Position numbers and translations under genes: made by a program. A stretch of 64,000 nt of DNA, from IMG/VR virus record IMGVR_UViG_3300005436_000501, positions 62,001 through 126,000 of that record, one strand, 5' to 3'. The number at the start of each line of letters is the position of its first letter. The first letter of the stretch is position 1. The DNA is from a virus. Of this stretch, positions 26,601 through 33,996 are shown one piece after another. The notes beneath the pieces were generated by a model, which saw only the letters and a program-made list of their open reading frames with translations, was not told the origin of the DNA and did no database searches.

Positions 26601-27475
26601 AGGTCGCCCTTGTGCGGGGCGCGGTGGAAGTACGTGGCCTGCTGCCACTCGAAGTCGTGCGTCTTGGGGTTGCGCGTCGCGAAGTCATCGTCGACGCGGG
26701 TGTCCGCGAAGCGGAGCCAGCCGCGTCGCGTCAAGACTTCAGTGTCGTCGGAGTAGCAGGACCCGTCCAATATCTCTAAAGCGTACAGGTCGCCGCCGTA
26801 CGTGCGCCTGGGATAGATCGCTAGGGCGTCCAACACGAGGTGCTCTTCGAGGAGTTTTCCGATCCAGTCGGTCCAGTCCTCGTCCTGGCCGGGGTCGGGC
26901 TTCTCCCAGAACGCGGAGCAGCGGGCGATCTCGGGTCCGAGGCGCCTGCGCAGGTCCGCCTCGACGTCGGCACGCGCCGAGGAGGGACTGTCGGCCTGCG
27001 CTTTCGCAACGGCCGACTTGGTGATGGTGATCGCCCATTCGAGGGTGGAGATCTCGTCCTTGCGGATCTGGATACAGCGCCGCGGGATCCCGCCGGCCGC
27101 GGCGGCGTCGCGCAGCACCTTCCACGGCACGAGCCGGTCGGTGACGCCGGGCAGGTTCGTGGAGACGGGGTATTCGCCGAAGCGGGGTTCGGGCCGGCCG
27201 GAGTCGCGCCGTACGGGGTCGATCGCGGCGGGGATCAGGGCGAGGCCGGGTCCGAACGCGACCTGCGGGTCCAGGCGTGGCAGCGGGTTGAAGCCGCCGC
27301 TGGTGGCCGGGGCGGTGTTCACGGCGGCGAGCAGCGCGGCGACCTGCGTTCCGGTGTAGGTGGTCGCTCCGGGTCCGACACCAGGCACCATAGCCTTGGT
27401 CATTTCGGCTTCGGTGCTGCGGCGCACCTGGTAGTGCTGGTTGCCGCCCTTGCGGTTGCGGTTGCGGCGACTCAC
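23612..27475 (-). CDS. Portal protein fused to MuF-like domain, interrupted by an intein
   Basis: 1,287 residues as translated, 939 after removal of the intein at residues 240-587. The extein has portal features: an N-terminal region with VPWKVLRDAAAAGGIPRRCI, the clip/stem segment after DGSTIKVLRDYRG, and LKQLAAHFATTIAELNFTET. After an acidic linker (~residues 950-980) the C-terminal ~250 residues are a MuF/SPP1-gp7-like minor head domain (ITELARATSAASMDTYRANG, ADDDRVCSSVC, PPGHTRCRC). Portal-MuF fusions occur in actinophages. Twelve copies would form the DNA gate at one capsid vertex. The intein sits right in the conserved DGS|TIK site, so it must splice for assembly. Confidence 0.9.
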   Translation of the reverse strand: MSRRNRNRKGGNQHYQVRRSTEAEMTKAMVPGVGPGATTYTGTQVAALLAAVNTAPATSGGFNPLPRLDPQVAFGPGLALIPAAIDPVRRDSGRPEPRFGEYPVSTNLPGVTDRLVPWKVLRDAAAAGGIPRRCIQIRKDEISTLEWAITITKSAVAKAQADSPSSARADVEADLRRRLGPEIARCSAFWEKPDPGQDEDWTDWIGKLLEEHLVLDALAIYPRRTYGGDLYALEILDGSCYSDDTEVLTRRGWLRFADTRVDDDFATRNPKTHDFEWQQATYFHRAPHKGDLYHFTSKSLDVLVTGNHRMLVTAKPRALGGSRWQDRGEAIVTAAELAEFGNGQASKIPMTSHWIGADLAEFKLAASGRTTSLPFECSGDDFAAFMGAYLSEGCVTGAKKDAVCITQDPASKGYGPFRDLLMRIFGREVCHTGKSFVISRKCLHSYLAQFGKAHEKHVPDIVKNMSARQLEIFWRFYMLGDGCYDGNRQTITTCSPRMADDLQEIAQKIGKCANVSRSVATADSVMRDGRVIHSGNMRPKYSVRLSNTQARTWRVEGVPYDGDVFCVSVPNEVLYVRRNGKPAWCGNTIKVLRDYRGGKPLPPNPAYQQILWGFPRGEYVADVDDQGKVINGYAPDTLIYKRRNVRTETLYGFSAVEQCLEDLDVWLRRRAWIRAEFTDGTVPAGLLRNNATSSWTPQQVLEYETALNDAWSGQTLERHRMRILPPGFELESHADVAERYKPEYDLFLLKQLAAHFATTIAELNFTETGGLGSSGYHEGQADIKDRNATMPTYRWIQGLVTGISRRHLGMPGELEFKILGLEDEDEAAADAVADTRVKSARMTYNEDRDRLGLPRYAFPEADMPIVVTSRGVIFLEGASKLAPAGETVTPLESPPNKDDNADGVPDQFEDDQGDDGDGEESDASEGAPTPATTQSVKAEIAAYRNWARRNPKPGRAFHARILTKADAPDDMFADPRIVFAPAGGVGKVPKAGDPDRPHWPGWDRDKQTAAAWKPRIRTAMRGALNARALAEAWIAHRIAMLGKADEPDLPNDFTDDPPGPDTYTQDPASWLAERGVDLTVVLAGLIVGLWTEGYVIGDLSATAVLTGSARVDWSRWVPGDVDAARLVLDENGRNGLALLLDRAGITIKSIASNRLDKLAKALSDALARGDSAATLAGVLRGILDDPAWAEAVAITELARATSAASMDTYRANGIEATYWASADDDRVCSSVCEPNEAEGAVPLGAAFQSGDLSPPGHTRCRCAPMPVTVSLAEIAPADRAGVGATDG
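25715..26758 (-). mobile_element. LAGLIDADG intein in the portal protein
   Basis: 348 residues, from Cys1 (CYSDDTEVLTRRGW, block A) to a terminal Asn (VLYVRRNGKPAWCGN, block G), followed by Thr as the +1 nucleophile. Block B is VTGNHRML (T-x-x-H). Two LAGLIDADG dodecapeptides are visible (FMGAYLSEGCV and FYMLGDGCYDG), so it carries a DOD homing endonuclease. Block F is YDGDVFCVSVPNE. The usual penultimate His is replaced by Gly, a known but uncommon variant. Its reading frame is continuous with both portal halves. Confidence 0.93.
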
Positions 27476-27521
27476 CGGGGATCCGACCCCCTCGGCGCGG
27501 TCGGGGTGGCATCCTCAGTGC

Positions 27522-27785
27522 ATGCGGATCACACTGCAACAGCAGGCGGAGCCGGGCTGCGTCTTCGCCGGGGATGCCCTGGACGCGAACATCGGCCGGA
27601 CGGCCCCGGTCAATCTGGGCGCCCACCGGGCCGAGGGCGTCATCGTCGCGGCGCGCGTAGTCGACAACGGCGAAGCGATGGAGGTGACGGTCGAGGTGGC
27701 CGAGGATGAACAGGTGCGGCACCTGGAGTCCGCGCTCAAACCGCCGCTGGGCCGCTACTCGATCGGCGCGACGCCACCAGTCTGA
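27522..27785 (+). CDS. Small plus-strand protein inside the late operon
   Basis: 87 residues from ATG at 27522. The sequence (PVNLGAHRAEGVIVAARVVD, MEVTVEVAEDEQVRHLESAL) alternates like a compact beta protein, and similar short strand-rich proteins are found in other actinophages. It is transcribed against all neighbours and its 3' end overlaps the convergent minus-strand gene by 31 bases. No function recognised. Opposite orientation between TerL and portal is atypical. Confidence 0.6.
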   Translation: MRITLQQQAEPGCVFAGDALDANIGRTAPVNLGAHRAEGVIVAARVVDNGEAMEVTVEVAEDEQVRHLESALKPPLGRYSIGATPPV

Positions 27786-28237
27786 TCGCCACGCAGACTC
27801 GTCGGCCTTTGCGCGAGCCGCTCAAGTTGCTCCGGCGTCGGACTGTGCGGCAGGCCGCCAACCGGGTATTGCGCCGAGCGCGGCCCGGGCCGGGCGGCGG
27901 CTTTCAGCGGGCGCACGAGGTATTCGTACCGGAACTCGACGATCGGCAGCGGGTGCAGGGTGGCCGCGCCGATGAGCCCGGCTTCGGTGAGCAGCCGGGC
28001 CGCGATGGCGCAGGCGGCGGCGGTGACCTCGCCTGTGCTCATGCCTGCGGTGTGCTCGTCCCAGCGCAGGCTGAACCTGATGTGCCGAGCAGCCCAGTCG
28101 TCCACCCCGGGAGGACTCCACGGGGTCACGGTGACGTCCGGGTGTGCGTCGGGCAGCGAATCGACCGGGATGAGCGTGATGTCGCCCGGTCCGGGGCCGT
28201 ACACGGTAACCCTCTGTCGCCGAGTAGGTTCGGTCAT
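27755..28237 (-). CDS. Conserved hypothetical phage protein
   Basis: 160 residues beginning MTEPTRRQRVTVYGPGPGDI. The core (DDWAARHIRFSLRWDEHTAG, LPIVEFRYEYLVRPLKAAAR) is an alpha/beta mix without a recognised motif. The ATG overlaps the upstream stop by four bases. It is part of a small-gene group between TerL and portal. Confidence 0.6.
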   Translation of the reverse strand: MTEPTRRQRVTVYGPGPGDITLIPVDSLPDAHPDVTVTPWSPPGVDDWAARHIRFSLRWDEHTAGMSTGEVTAAACAIAARLLTEAGLIGAATLHPLPIVEFRYEYLVRPLKAAARPGPRSAQYPVGGLPHSPTPEQLERLAQRPTSLRGDQTGGVAPIE

Positions 28238-28746
28238 CGTGTCACGACCTCGATCGGGATCAGCGGGCGCGAACCCTCGGGACGGTCTGCGGGTGGCAGG
28301 TCCCCGAGGTACGAGCACTGCGGGTCGAGGTTCGCGGCCCGCTCGGCGCTGGGCGCCTGTCCGTACCAGGGGAAGTTCGCGCAGATCGGGGGCTTGGAGT
28401 CTTGGGCGGCGCACAGCCGGGTATGGCGGTCGAACAGGTCGCAGTCGTAGTCGTTCGCGTCCCCGCCGCGGCGGCGCCAGTGCTTCGCGGCGAAGTCGGC
28501 GTTGCGGCGGGTGGAACCGTCCGGGGCGAACATGCCCACGGCGCGGGCACGTGACTCGGCGCTGTCGTCGTTCCAGCCGTTGGCGCGCCAGTACGCCCAG
28601 CCCTCGTCGGTAGAGGGGTCCGGGACACCCGCAAGGCGCTGCGTGGTCCACATTGCGAGGGTGTCGGCCGCCCACTGCGAGAGCGTCACCGGATCGCAGC
28701 AGCAGCCGCACCTGGCGCAGCCGAGCGTCGAAGCGAAGTCGGTCAT
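28234..28746 (-). CDS. YkgJ-type cysteine-cluster protein
   Basis: 170 residues. The N-terminal cluster CARCGCCC (C-x2-C-x-CC) and later DCDLFDRHTRLCAAQDSKPP..CANFPWYG match the YkgJ/UPF0153 family of proposed Zn or Fe-S chelating proteins. A YkgJ-like protein in a phage packaging block is unusual. It might bind metal for a neighbouring Cys-rich protein or act as a redox/RNA-linked accessory. It overlaps both neighbours by four bases. Confidence 0.75.
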   Translation of the reverse strand: MTDFASTLGCARCGCCCDPVTLSQWAADTLAMWTTQRLAGVPDPSTDEGWAYWRANGWNDDSAESRARAVGMFAPDGSTRRNADFAAKHWRRRGGDANDYDCDLFDRHTRLCAAQDSKPPICANFPWYGQAPSAERAANLDPQCSYLGDLPPADRPEGSRPLIPIEVVTR

Positions 28747-28985
28747 GTAGTGATAATGCCGAGCTGGATCCTCGGCGGGAACGCCGCGTAGATCATCGAA
28801 CACATTCCGCAGTACCCGGGTACGGGCTGCTTGCGCACACAGCCGGGACAGAAGTACTCGGGGACGTCGAACTCGAACGTGTAACCTGCGAGCGCCGCCG
28901 CGAGGGACTGCGTCTCGGGCCACGCGAGCCGCTCCGGATCAACCGCGCAACCGGCCTGTGGCGTGTCGAACTCGGGGTCGCCCAT
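28743..28985 (-). CDS. Small zinc-finger protein
   Basis: 80 residues. YFCPGCVRKQPVPGYCGMCS gives a four-Cys ribbon (CxxC..CxxC). The rest is short and acidic. It sits between the YkgJ-like gene and a small Cys/His protein, forming a run of three metal-binding candidates just after TerL. Confidence 0.6.
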   Translation of the reverse strand: MGDPEFDTPQAGCAVDPERLAWPETQSLAAALAGYTFEFDVPEYFCPGCVRKQPVPGYCGMCSMIYAAFPPRIQLGIITT

Positions 28986-29209
28986 CAGGCGATCGGGACT
29001 CCGTTGAGCAGCCCGCTGGCGCACACGGCCTCGTGGGCGTCGCGGGTGCGCAGGTCCCGGGCCAGGGCGTGGGAGTCGTTCGAGGTCCAGTGCGCGCCAC
29101 AGAACTGGTGACCGCCAGCGCGGCACAGCAGCACCCGGAACAGTCCGTTCGTCGCACCGAAACTGCCGCCGAGCCGTCGCGGCCACAACACCCCGGACCA
29201 CCACCTCAC
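28985..29209 (-). CDS. Small Cys/His protein following TerL
   Basis: 74 residues from GTG at 29209, overlapping the TerL stop by four bases. LLCRAGGHQFCGAHWTSNDS suggests a Cys2His2-type metal site; the helical remainder ends AVCASGLLNGVPIA. No family recognised. Translational coupling to TerL is strong. Confidence 0.55.
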   Translation of the reverse strand: MRWWSGVLWPRRLGGSFGATNGLFRVLLCRAGGHQFCGAHWTSNDSHALARDLRTRDAHEAVCASGLLNGVPIA

Positions 29210-30702
29210 GCCGCTGCGGTGAGCCCGCGCAGCCACTCCATCGCCTGGTCCGCTGACCCGTGACCCCCGAGGAGCCGGGACACCGCCTGCGACATCGTAT
29301 CGACCTGATCGTCGTGTACCGCATTCGGGAAACCCGCGTGCTCCTCGATGAACGCCGCCACCCACGGCGCCGACGACGGGTCCGGCAGATGCACGTTGTG
29401 CGCCTCGACGAACGGCGCGACGGCCGAGGCGCGCGCGTACTTGGAGTCCTTCGGCGTCACCGCGATCAGGCCGGGAACCCGCGAACGCAGTTGTGCGATC
29501 ACGGCCGGTCCGTTCGCTTTGTCCTCGACGAGTTTCCCGTTGGCCTGTGGCCACTTCGCCGTCAGCGCCTCGAACGCCTTGCACGTAGCGGGGAAGTCGA
29601 GGCGGTCGCGCACCTGGTCCAGCAGGTACACGTCTGCGCCGCGCCGCCCCCACACCTGCCCGACGACATAATCCGAAACCTTTGTGTCCTTGAACGCCAT
29701 ATCCCAGGACTGGACGAGTTCGTCCATGCTGTCCGCGCGCCATGCGCCGTCGCTGCCGCAGCGGGCCAGCGCAGGACTGTAGTACTGCCAGTCGCCCCGT
29801 TTGAACAGCGTGCCCTCGGCCGGCGCGGGCCGTCCCTGGTAGAGGGCGTTCCAGACGCGCGCGCCGACCGCCGTCTTGATCTGCTCCCACTGCTCGCGGG
29901 TTCGCTTGCGTGCCGAAGGAAGGAACTCGCCGACCGGTCGTCCGAGCGGATCGTGCTGCCCCTTGTTCGGGTCGTGGTCCGCTTGAGCCGGGATGTTGAT
30001 GACTCGCCAGCGGTGGCCGTCCGCGGCGGCGAGCATGCGCCCGGCCAGGTCGTCCTCGTGCCAGCGGGTAAGGATCAGGATGACCGGCGCCCCGGGCGCG
30101 AGGCGCGTGTTCCCGACCGCGAGCCAGAACTTCCAGACCCGCTCGCGCCAGGTCGCCGACTGGGCCTGCGCCTCGTCCTTGATCGGGTCGTCGATATAGA
30201 GGATGTCGGCGGGGCGCCCGGTCAACCCCGCGGTGATGCCGACGCTGCGCACACCGCCGCGGCGCCCGGCGATACGCCACCTGCGGGCCGCGCCGTTGTC
30301 CGGGGCGATACGCAGACCGAGGTCGAGTTCGTCGTCTTCGCCGCTATTGGAGGTGATGTGGTTGCGGATGTTGCGGCCGAACTCGTCCGCGAGGTCCTGT
30401 CCATAGGAGACGATCGCGATGCGCAGGTCCGGGTTGCGGGTGAGCATCCACAGCGGGCCCACCGTGGTGACGCGGGTCGATTTGCCTTCCTGCGGCGGCA
30501 TGCTGATGATCAGTCGGTCGCAGCGACCTTCCGCCACGTCCACCAGTGCGGCGTCGATCAGGTCGAGTGCCCGGGTCTGGACCGTGCTCGGGTCGATCGC
30601 ACGGGCGAGGATCCCCGGGGTGACCCACGGCTGAACCTCGCTGCGGTCGCACTCTTCGTCGATGTGCTCCGCTGTGCGCTCAAGCAGGTCCATCCCGGCC
30701 AC
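29206..30702 (-). CDS. Terminase large subunit
   Basis: 498 residues from GTG at 30702 (an ATG at 30693 is an alternative). The ATPase has a Walker A-like MPPQEGKST at about residues 68-76 and a Walker B ILYIDDP at about 170, followed by a coupling motif (VILILTRWHEDDLAGRM). The C-terminal RNase H-like nuclease shows VQSWDMAFKDTKVSDYVVGQ, VEDKANGPAVI and the terminal acidic HDDQVDTMSQAV. It cuts concatemeric DNA and pumps it through the portal. It follows TerS by 11 bases. Confidence 0.97.
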   Translation of the reverse strand: MAGMDLLERTAEHIDEECDRSEVQPWVTPGILARAIDPSTVQTRALDLIDAALVDVAEGRCDRLIISMPPQEGKSTRVTTVGPLWMLTRNPDLRIAIVSYGQDLADEFGRNIRNHITSNSGEDDELDLGLRIAPDNGAARRWRIAGRRGGVRSVGITAGLTGRPADILYIDDPIKDEAQAQSATWRERVWKFWLAVGNTRLAPGAPVILILTRWHEDDLAGRMLAAADGHRWRVINIPAQADHDPNKGQHDPLGRPVGEFLPSARKRTREQWEQIKTAVGARVWNALYQGRPAPAEGTLFKRGDWQYYSPALARCGSDGAWRADSMDELVQSWDMAFKDTKVSDYVVGQVWGRRGADVYLLDQVRDRLDFPATCKAFEALTAKWPQANGKLVEDKANGPAVIAQLRSRVPGLIAVTPKDSKYARASAVAPFVEAHNVHLPDPSSAPWVAAFIEEHAGFPNAVHDDQVDTMSQAVSRLLGGHGSADQAMEWLRGLTAAA

Positions 30703-30713
30703 CTGCTTAGGGG

Positions 30714-31319
30714 CTAGGCGACCGAGCGAAGTCGTCGCGCGACCGCGCGCTTCGCGGCGACGGCGTCCTCACCGTCCAGCCCGACATCCCGGATCGCTTC
30801 AGCGACAGCCTTGGAGATCAGCTCGACCTTGTCCTGCTCGATGCGTGTCAGCCGTTCGTCGATCCGCAGCCGCGCGTACGACGACAGGACGGTGTTCGCC
30901 CGGTCCATCGCCCGCTCGTAGAGTTGCACGACGGCCTGGATCTGGACGCCTGCGTACTCGGATTCGTAGCCGACGACCTGCAGGTCGTCGAGCAACTTGT
31001 CCATCAGGTCCAGCCACGCCATGACGCGCCCGGCGAACGCGGCGTAGGCGGCCAGCGGATTCTCTACCGGGGCGGACTCGGGAGCGACCTTGCCGAAGAG
31101 TTCGCGCGCTTCACGATCAACCAATTCGACCAACTCGGCGTGCCCGGCTTTCGCCCCGGCCGGCGCGCAGCCGCCGTGAAGCTTGCATCGGCCGGCGCCC
31201 GCGTGGTCGGTGCCCCAGCCGGCGGGTCGCGTGCACAGTCCTTCGCCCTGCTTCTTCTTGCCGCCGCAGTGCCGACTGTCATGGATGGGGGGGCGGTTGC
31301 CGCCTGTCATGGATGGCAC
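30714..31319 (-). CDS. Terminase small subunit-like protein with HGG motif
   Basis: 201 residues from GTG at 31319 (ATG at 31310 possible). The N-terminal Cys/His region (RHCGGKKKQGEGLCTRPAGW, HAGAGRCKLHGGCAP) is the zinc-binding 'HGG' start typical of actinophage small-terminase genes. The helical C-terminal part (AGRVMAWLDLMDKLLDDLQV, RIDERLTRIEQDKVELISKA) suits oligomerisation and TerL contact. It is directly upstream of TerL and recognises the packaging site. Confidence 0.85.
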   Translation of the reverse strand: MPSMTGGNRPPIHDSRHCGGKKKQGEGLCTRPAGWGTDHAGAGRCKLHGGCAPAGAKAGHAELVELVDREARELFGKVAPESAPVENPLAAYAAFAGRVMAWLDLMDKLLDDLQVVGYESEYAGVQIQAVVQLYERAMDRANTVLSSYARLRIDERLTRIEQDKVELISKAVAEAIRDVGLDGEDAVAAKRAVARRLRSVA

Positions 31320-31368
31320 CGAAGTTCGACGGCCTTGTGGTCGTGGCCGTCATCGGGCGGTGGGGACA

Positions 31369-31788
31369 TCAGGGACTCGCCGGCGCGCGGTTGTCGCTCG
31401 TGCAGACGCAGGCGCTGTAGCCGCCGCAGTCCGCTTGGTGGAGGTGATCGCAGGTGTCGGGCTTCGGCTGCGCGGCGATGCGCGCCGGATGCTCGACCGG
31501 GCGCTGCGTCCCGTCGGGTTTCACGCACGGATCGCCCACGGCGGCGGCGCAGTCGGGGCACGGCACCGGCTGCGGTTCGGTGTGGGTGCATGTCGACACC
31601 AAGGCGTGGTCGCCGCACCCGTGGACGGTGACGCGCACCACGCCGCTTCGGTCCTGTACGTAGCTGGGGTTCCCGGACGCGATGATCGACGCTTCGAGCG
31701 CGGACCAGTGCGCCGCGGCCTCGACGTCGGTCGCGTAGCGCTCCCAGTGCATTTCCGCCGGGGCGCCGCAAATGTGGCAGTCGGGCAC
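31369..31788 (-). CDS. Cys-rich zinc-binding phage protein
   Basis: 139 residues from GTG at 31788 (AGGGGG site). The sequence has several Cys pairs: CHICGAP at the start, VPCPDCAAAVGDPC in the middle with the KPDGTQRPVEHPAR phrase typical of small zinc-finger proteins of actinophages (zf-CPxC type), and DCGGYSACVC near the end. It probably binds nucleic acid or tRNA-like targets; no tested function is known to me. Confidence 0.65.
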   Translation of the reverse strand: MPDCHICGAPAEMHWERYATDVEAAAHWSALEASIIASGNPSYVQDRSGVVRVTVHGCGDHALVSTCTHTEPQPVPCPDCAAAVGDPCVKPDGTQRPVEHPARIAAQPKPDTCDHLHQADCGGYSACVCTSDNRAPASP

Positions 31789-31799
31789 GGCACGCCCCC

Positions 31800-32663
31800 T
31801 TACGCGGTGCGGGTGAGCACGATGCGCTCGACCTGTCCGATGAAACCGGTCGCGGACGCGTTCTGCGTGAGCATCGCGAGGGTGACGGTGTGCTGACCGG
31901 CGCCTATCGTGAGCCCGGTCAGGGCGCTGCGGGTGGGGGTGAGGCTTGCCGCGTATCCGTCGATCGTGCCGGCCGTGACGCCGTCGATCTTCACGGTGTA
32001 GATGCCGCGCGACTGGAACCGCGGGTGGAAAAGCTCGAACGTGTAGGTGCCCACGTCACAGGCGAAATCGAGACTGATCGTGTCGCCCTGGGTGCCATCA
32101 CTTTGGTTGACCCACCCGTAGAACGCGGGATCCGCGATGTACGTGGGCGTCCACGCCCCGACGGGCGCGACCACGGTCGACGGCTGGCCGTTGGCCTGGA
32201 TGGCGACCTGCCGGGAGAACGTGCTGGCGCCGGCTGCGGCGAAGGTGACGTCGACTCGGTTGCTCGCGGGATTGTCGGCGGCGGTGACGGTCGCGTTGGC
32301 GCCCGCGATCAGGTTTACCTCGGACCGGACGCCCTTGACGGTGCCGCCGACCGCGACCTGCACTGGGGCGGACGGGGTCGGCGGGACACCCGCGAGAACC
32401 TGGCTGAGGTTGTACGGGCCGCCGCTGGCCGGGACGATGATGCTCGCGATCGTCTGGCCTGCGGTGACCTGGTAGAACGTGCCCGCCGTGTTCGGGGTCA
32501 GATCCAGGGACCAGTTGCCGCCGTTGTCGCTGCGGATCGTCGTCGGCGTGCCGGTCGCGGCGCCGGGGTTGAGCGGGCTGCCGCTCATCGGCGTGATGCC
32601 GACGCTGGTGTATTTGAGGGGCGCGCCGCCCGAGTCGGTGGCTGTGCCCTGGATGACGGTCAT
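31800..32663 (-). CDS. Appendage protein with N-terminal strand repeats and carbohydrate-binding-like domain
   Basis: 287 residues with a GGAGGTCC site before the ATG. The start (TVIQGTATDSGGAPLKYTSV) is a carboxypeptidase-regulatory or Big-like domain. The C-terminal ~140 residues have a CBM-like jelly roll (GDTISLDFACDVGTYTFELF, GIYTVKIDGVTAGTIDGYAA, HTVTLAMLTQNAS). Lying upstream of TerS, away from the main tail block, it may be a capsid fibre or receptor-binding accessory. Confidence 0.7.
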   Translation of the reverse strand: MTVIQGTATDSGGAPLKYTSVGITPMSGSPLNPGAATGTPTTIRSDNGGNWSLDLTPNTAGTFYQVTAGQTIASIIVPASGGPYNLSQVLAGVPPTPSAPVQVAVGGTVKGVRSEVNLIAGANATVTAADNPASNRVDVTFAAAGASTFSRQVAIQANGQPSTVVAPVGAWTPTYIADPAFYGWVNQSDGTQGDTISLDFACDVGTYTFELFHPRFQSRGIYTVKIDGVTAGTIDGYAASLTPTRSALTGLTIGAGQHTVTLAMLTQNASATGFIGQVERIVLTRTA

Positions 32664-32721
32664 CGCGCGGACCTCCTGTCTGTCGCGTGCAGGGGCCAGC
32701 GCGGGCGGCGCGCGGGTTCGC

Positions 32722-33234
32722 CTACCGGTCTTGCGCCAGGGCGAGCCGCGCGAGGTCCGCGGGGACGACGTAGCCGGACCAGCGGTGGTCGTCGAAGATC
32801 TGCCAGCCGCCGAGCTGCGCGGCCTTGTCGGCGAGGCGGCTGCAGATCGCGTGGCCGGTGGCGTCGATGTAGTCGCGCAGCCCGGGGATCGGCAGGTGGA
32901 AGCGGTGCGCGGCGAGGGCGAAATATTCGAGCGCCGAGTAGGGGGTGTCTTTGAGGTGCCGGGCTGCGGCGGTGACGCTGTCGCGGTGTTGCGCGGGGCA
33001 GCGCAGCCACAGGACGGGGCGGTCGTCGTATTCGGTGAGGCTGGCGATGCGGGCTCCGCCGGGTTCGGCTTCGAGGAGTTCGCCGTCGCCGAGGTAGACG
33101 AAGCAGTGTTCCCAGGGCTGGAATCCGTCGCCGAGCAGGTACTGGCCCAGGGAGATGAGGCGGCCGGCGTCGCCGTGGATGGTAGTGATGCCGATGTCGC
33201 CCGGTTCGGGGGCGGCGGCGCCGGTCGCGGTCAC
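32722..33234 (-). CDS. Permuted NlpC/P60 (YiiX-like) papain-fold amidase
   Basis: 170 residues from GTG at 33234 (GTGA overlap). The order of motifs is that of a circularly permuted papain fold: PGDIGITTIHGDAGRLISLG, then WEHCFVYLGDGELLEAEPGG with the catalytic His, and AICSRLADKAAQLGG with the catalytic Cys near the C-terminus. Such enzymes cleave peptidoglycan peptides, lipids or protein amides. It could be a virion-associated lysin or a late effector. Small holin-like and Ig-like genes lie immediately upstream in the same operon. Confidence 0.75.
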   Translation of the reverse strand: MTATGAAAPEPGDIGITTIHGDAGRLISLGQYLLGDGFQPWEHCFVYLGDGELLEAEPGGARIASLTEYDDRPVLWLRCPAQHRDSVTAAARHLKDTPYSALEYFALAAHRFHLPIPGLRDYIDATGHAICSRLADKAAQLGGWQIFDDHRWSGYVVPADLARLALAQDR

Positions 33235-33407
33235 TGCGGGGGTCGGCGGGTCCACGTGGTCGTTCCGATGCCGCACAGGTGCAGCGCGACGCAGACGAGG
33301 CCTGCGAGGATGAGGCTGGTCGGGGAGAACCAGGCGTTGGTGTGGTCGCCGGATCCTGAGAGGACGAAACCGATCCCGAAGAGGATCGCGGCGATGATGG
33401 CGAGCAT
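33231..33407 (-). CDS. Two-helix holin-like membrane peptide
   Basis: 58 residues (MLAIIAAILFGIGFVLSGSG, then WFSPTSLILAGLVCVALHLC): two membrane helices joined by a short polar turn, basic C-terminus (TTTWTRRPPQ). It starts three bases after the stop of the upstream gene and overlaps the amidase start. The pairing with a peptidoglycan-type hydrolase suggests a holin or pinholin, making a second lysis-like pair besides the one at the left edge. Confidence 0.6.
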   Translation of the reverse strand: MLAIIAAILFGIGFVLSGSGDHTNAWFSPTSLILAGLVCVALHLCGIGTTTWTRRPPQ

Positions 33408-33409
33408 GC

Positions 33410-33958
33410 TCAGCCGGCGGGCGCGGGGGCGGGCTGGTCGGTGACCGGTCCGGCGGTCAGGCCCAGCGAGGTGGCCGGGCCGCTGACGACGTCGAACACG
33501 AACGGCGCCGAGTTGCCGGACGCGTCGGTCGCGGTGAGGGTGACGCCGGTCGCGGGGATAGCGCCGAGCAGGGTGACCGAGAGGGTGTCGGCGGACACCT
33601 CGAGCGGCTTGACGGCGGTGGTGTTGTCGACGGTCCACTCGACGGTGTCGCTGGTGGGCTGACCGGCGGCGTCCTTGGGGGTGGCGGTGATGACGACCTG
33701 CTGGCTGTCGCCGAGTTCGAGCGCCATGTCTTCTCCTGTGGTGGTGGGGGCGACCGCGCCGGTGCGCTGGTCGGTGATGGGTCCTGCGGTCAGGTCGAGT
33801 GAGAGCGGCGCGATGAGCCAGGCGTAGATCTCTTCGGCGGCGTCGAGGATCTCCTCGGTGCGCTGGTCGAGGCCTGCGCGGCGGGGGCCCATTTCGTTTG
33901 CGTCGATGCGGGCGGCGAGGTCTGCGGCGGCTTCACGCAGGCGCATCCGGTCGCTCAT
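33410..33958 (-). CDS. Big/Ig-like domain protein
   Basis: 182 residues with a GGAGGCGAC site. An N-terminal helix (RMRLREAAADLAARIDANEM, IDAAEEIYAWL) precedes an immunoglobulin-like domain with Big_2 character (SQQVVITATPKDAAGQPTSD, VTLTATDASGNSAPFVFDV). The phrase LTAGPITDQRTGA recurs near the C-terminus as LTAGPVTDQPAPA, an internal duplication. It is probably a capsid decoration protein that adheres to cell-surface glycans. Confidence 0.65.
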   Translation of the reverse strand: MSDRMRLREAAADLAARIDANEMGPRRAGLDQRTEEILDAAEEIYAWLIAPLSLDLTAGPITDQRTGAVAPTTTGEDMALELGDSQQVVITATPKDAAGQPTSDTVEWTVDNTTAVKPLEVSADTLSVTLLGAIPATGVTLTATDASGNSAPFVFDVVSGPATSLGLTAGPVTDQPAPAPAG

Positions 33959-33996
33959 GTCGCCTCCGGTTCGTTGTGGTCCAGTGCCGAGCGTGG

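Noticed and set aside
31277-31316. Duplicated CTGTCATGGATGG at the TerS start as a packaging site
   Set aside because: Only two copies 27 bases apart, both explained by the start region; no further cos/pac features visible.
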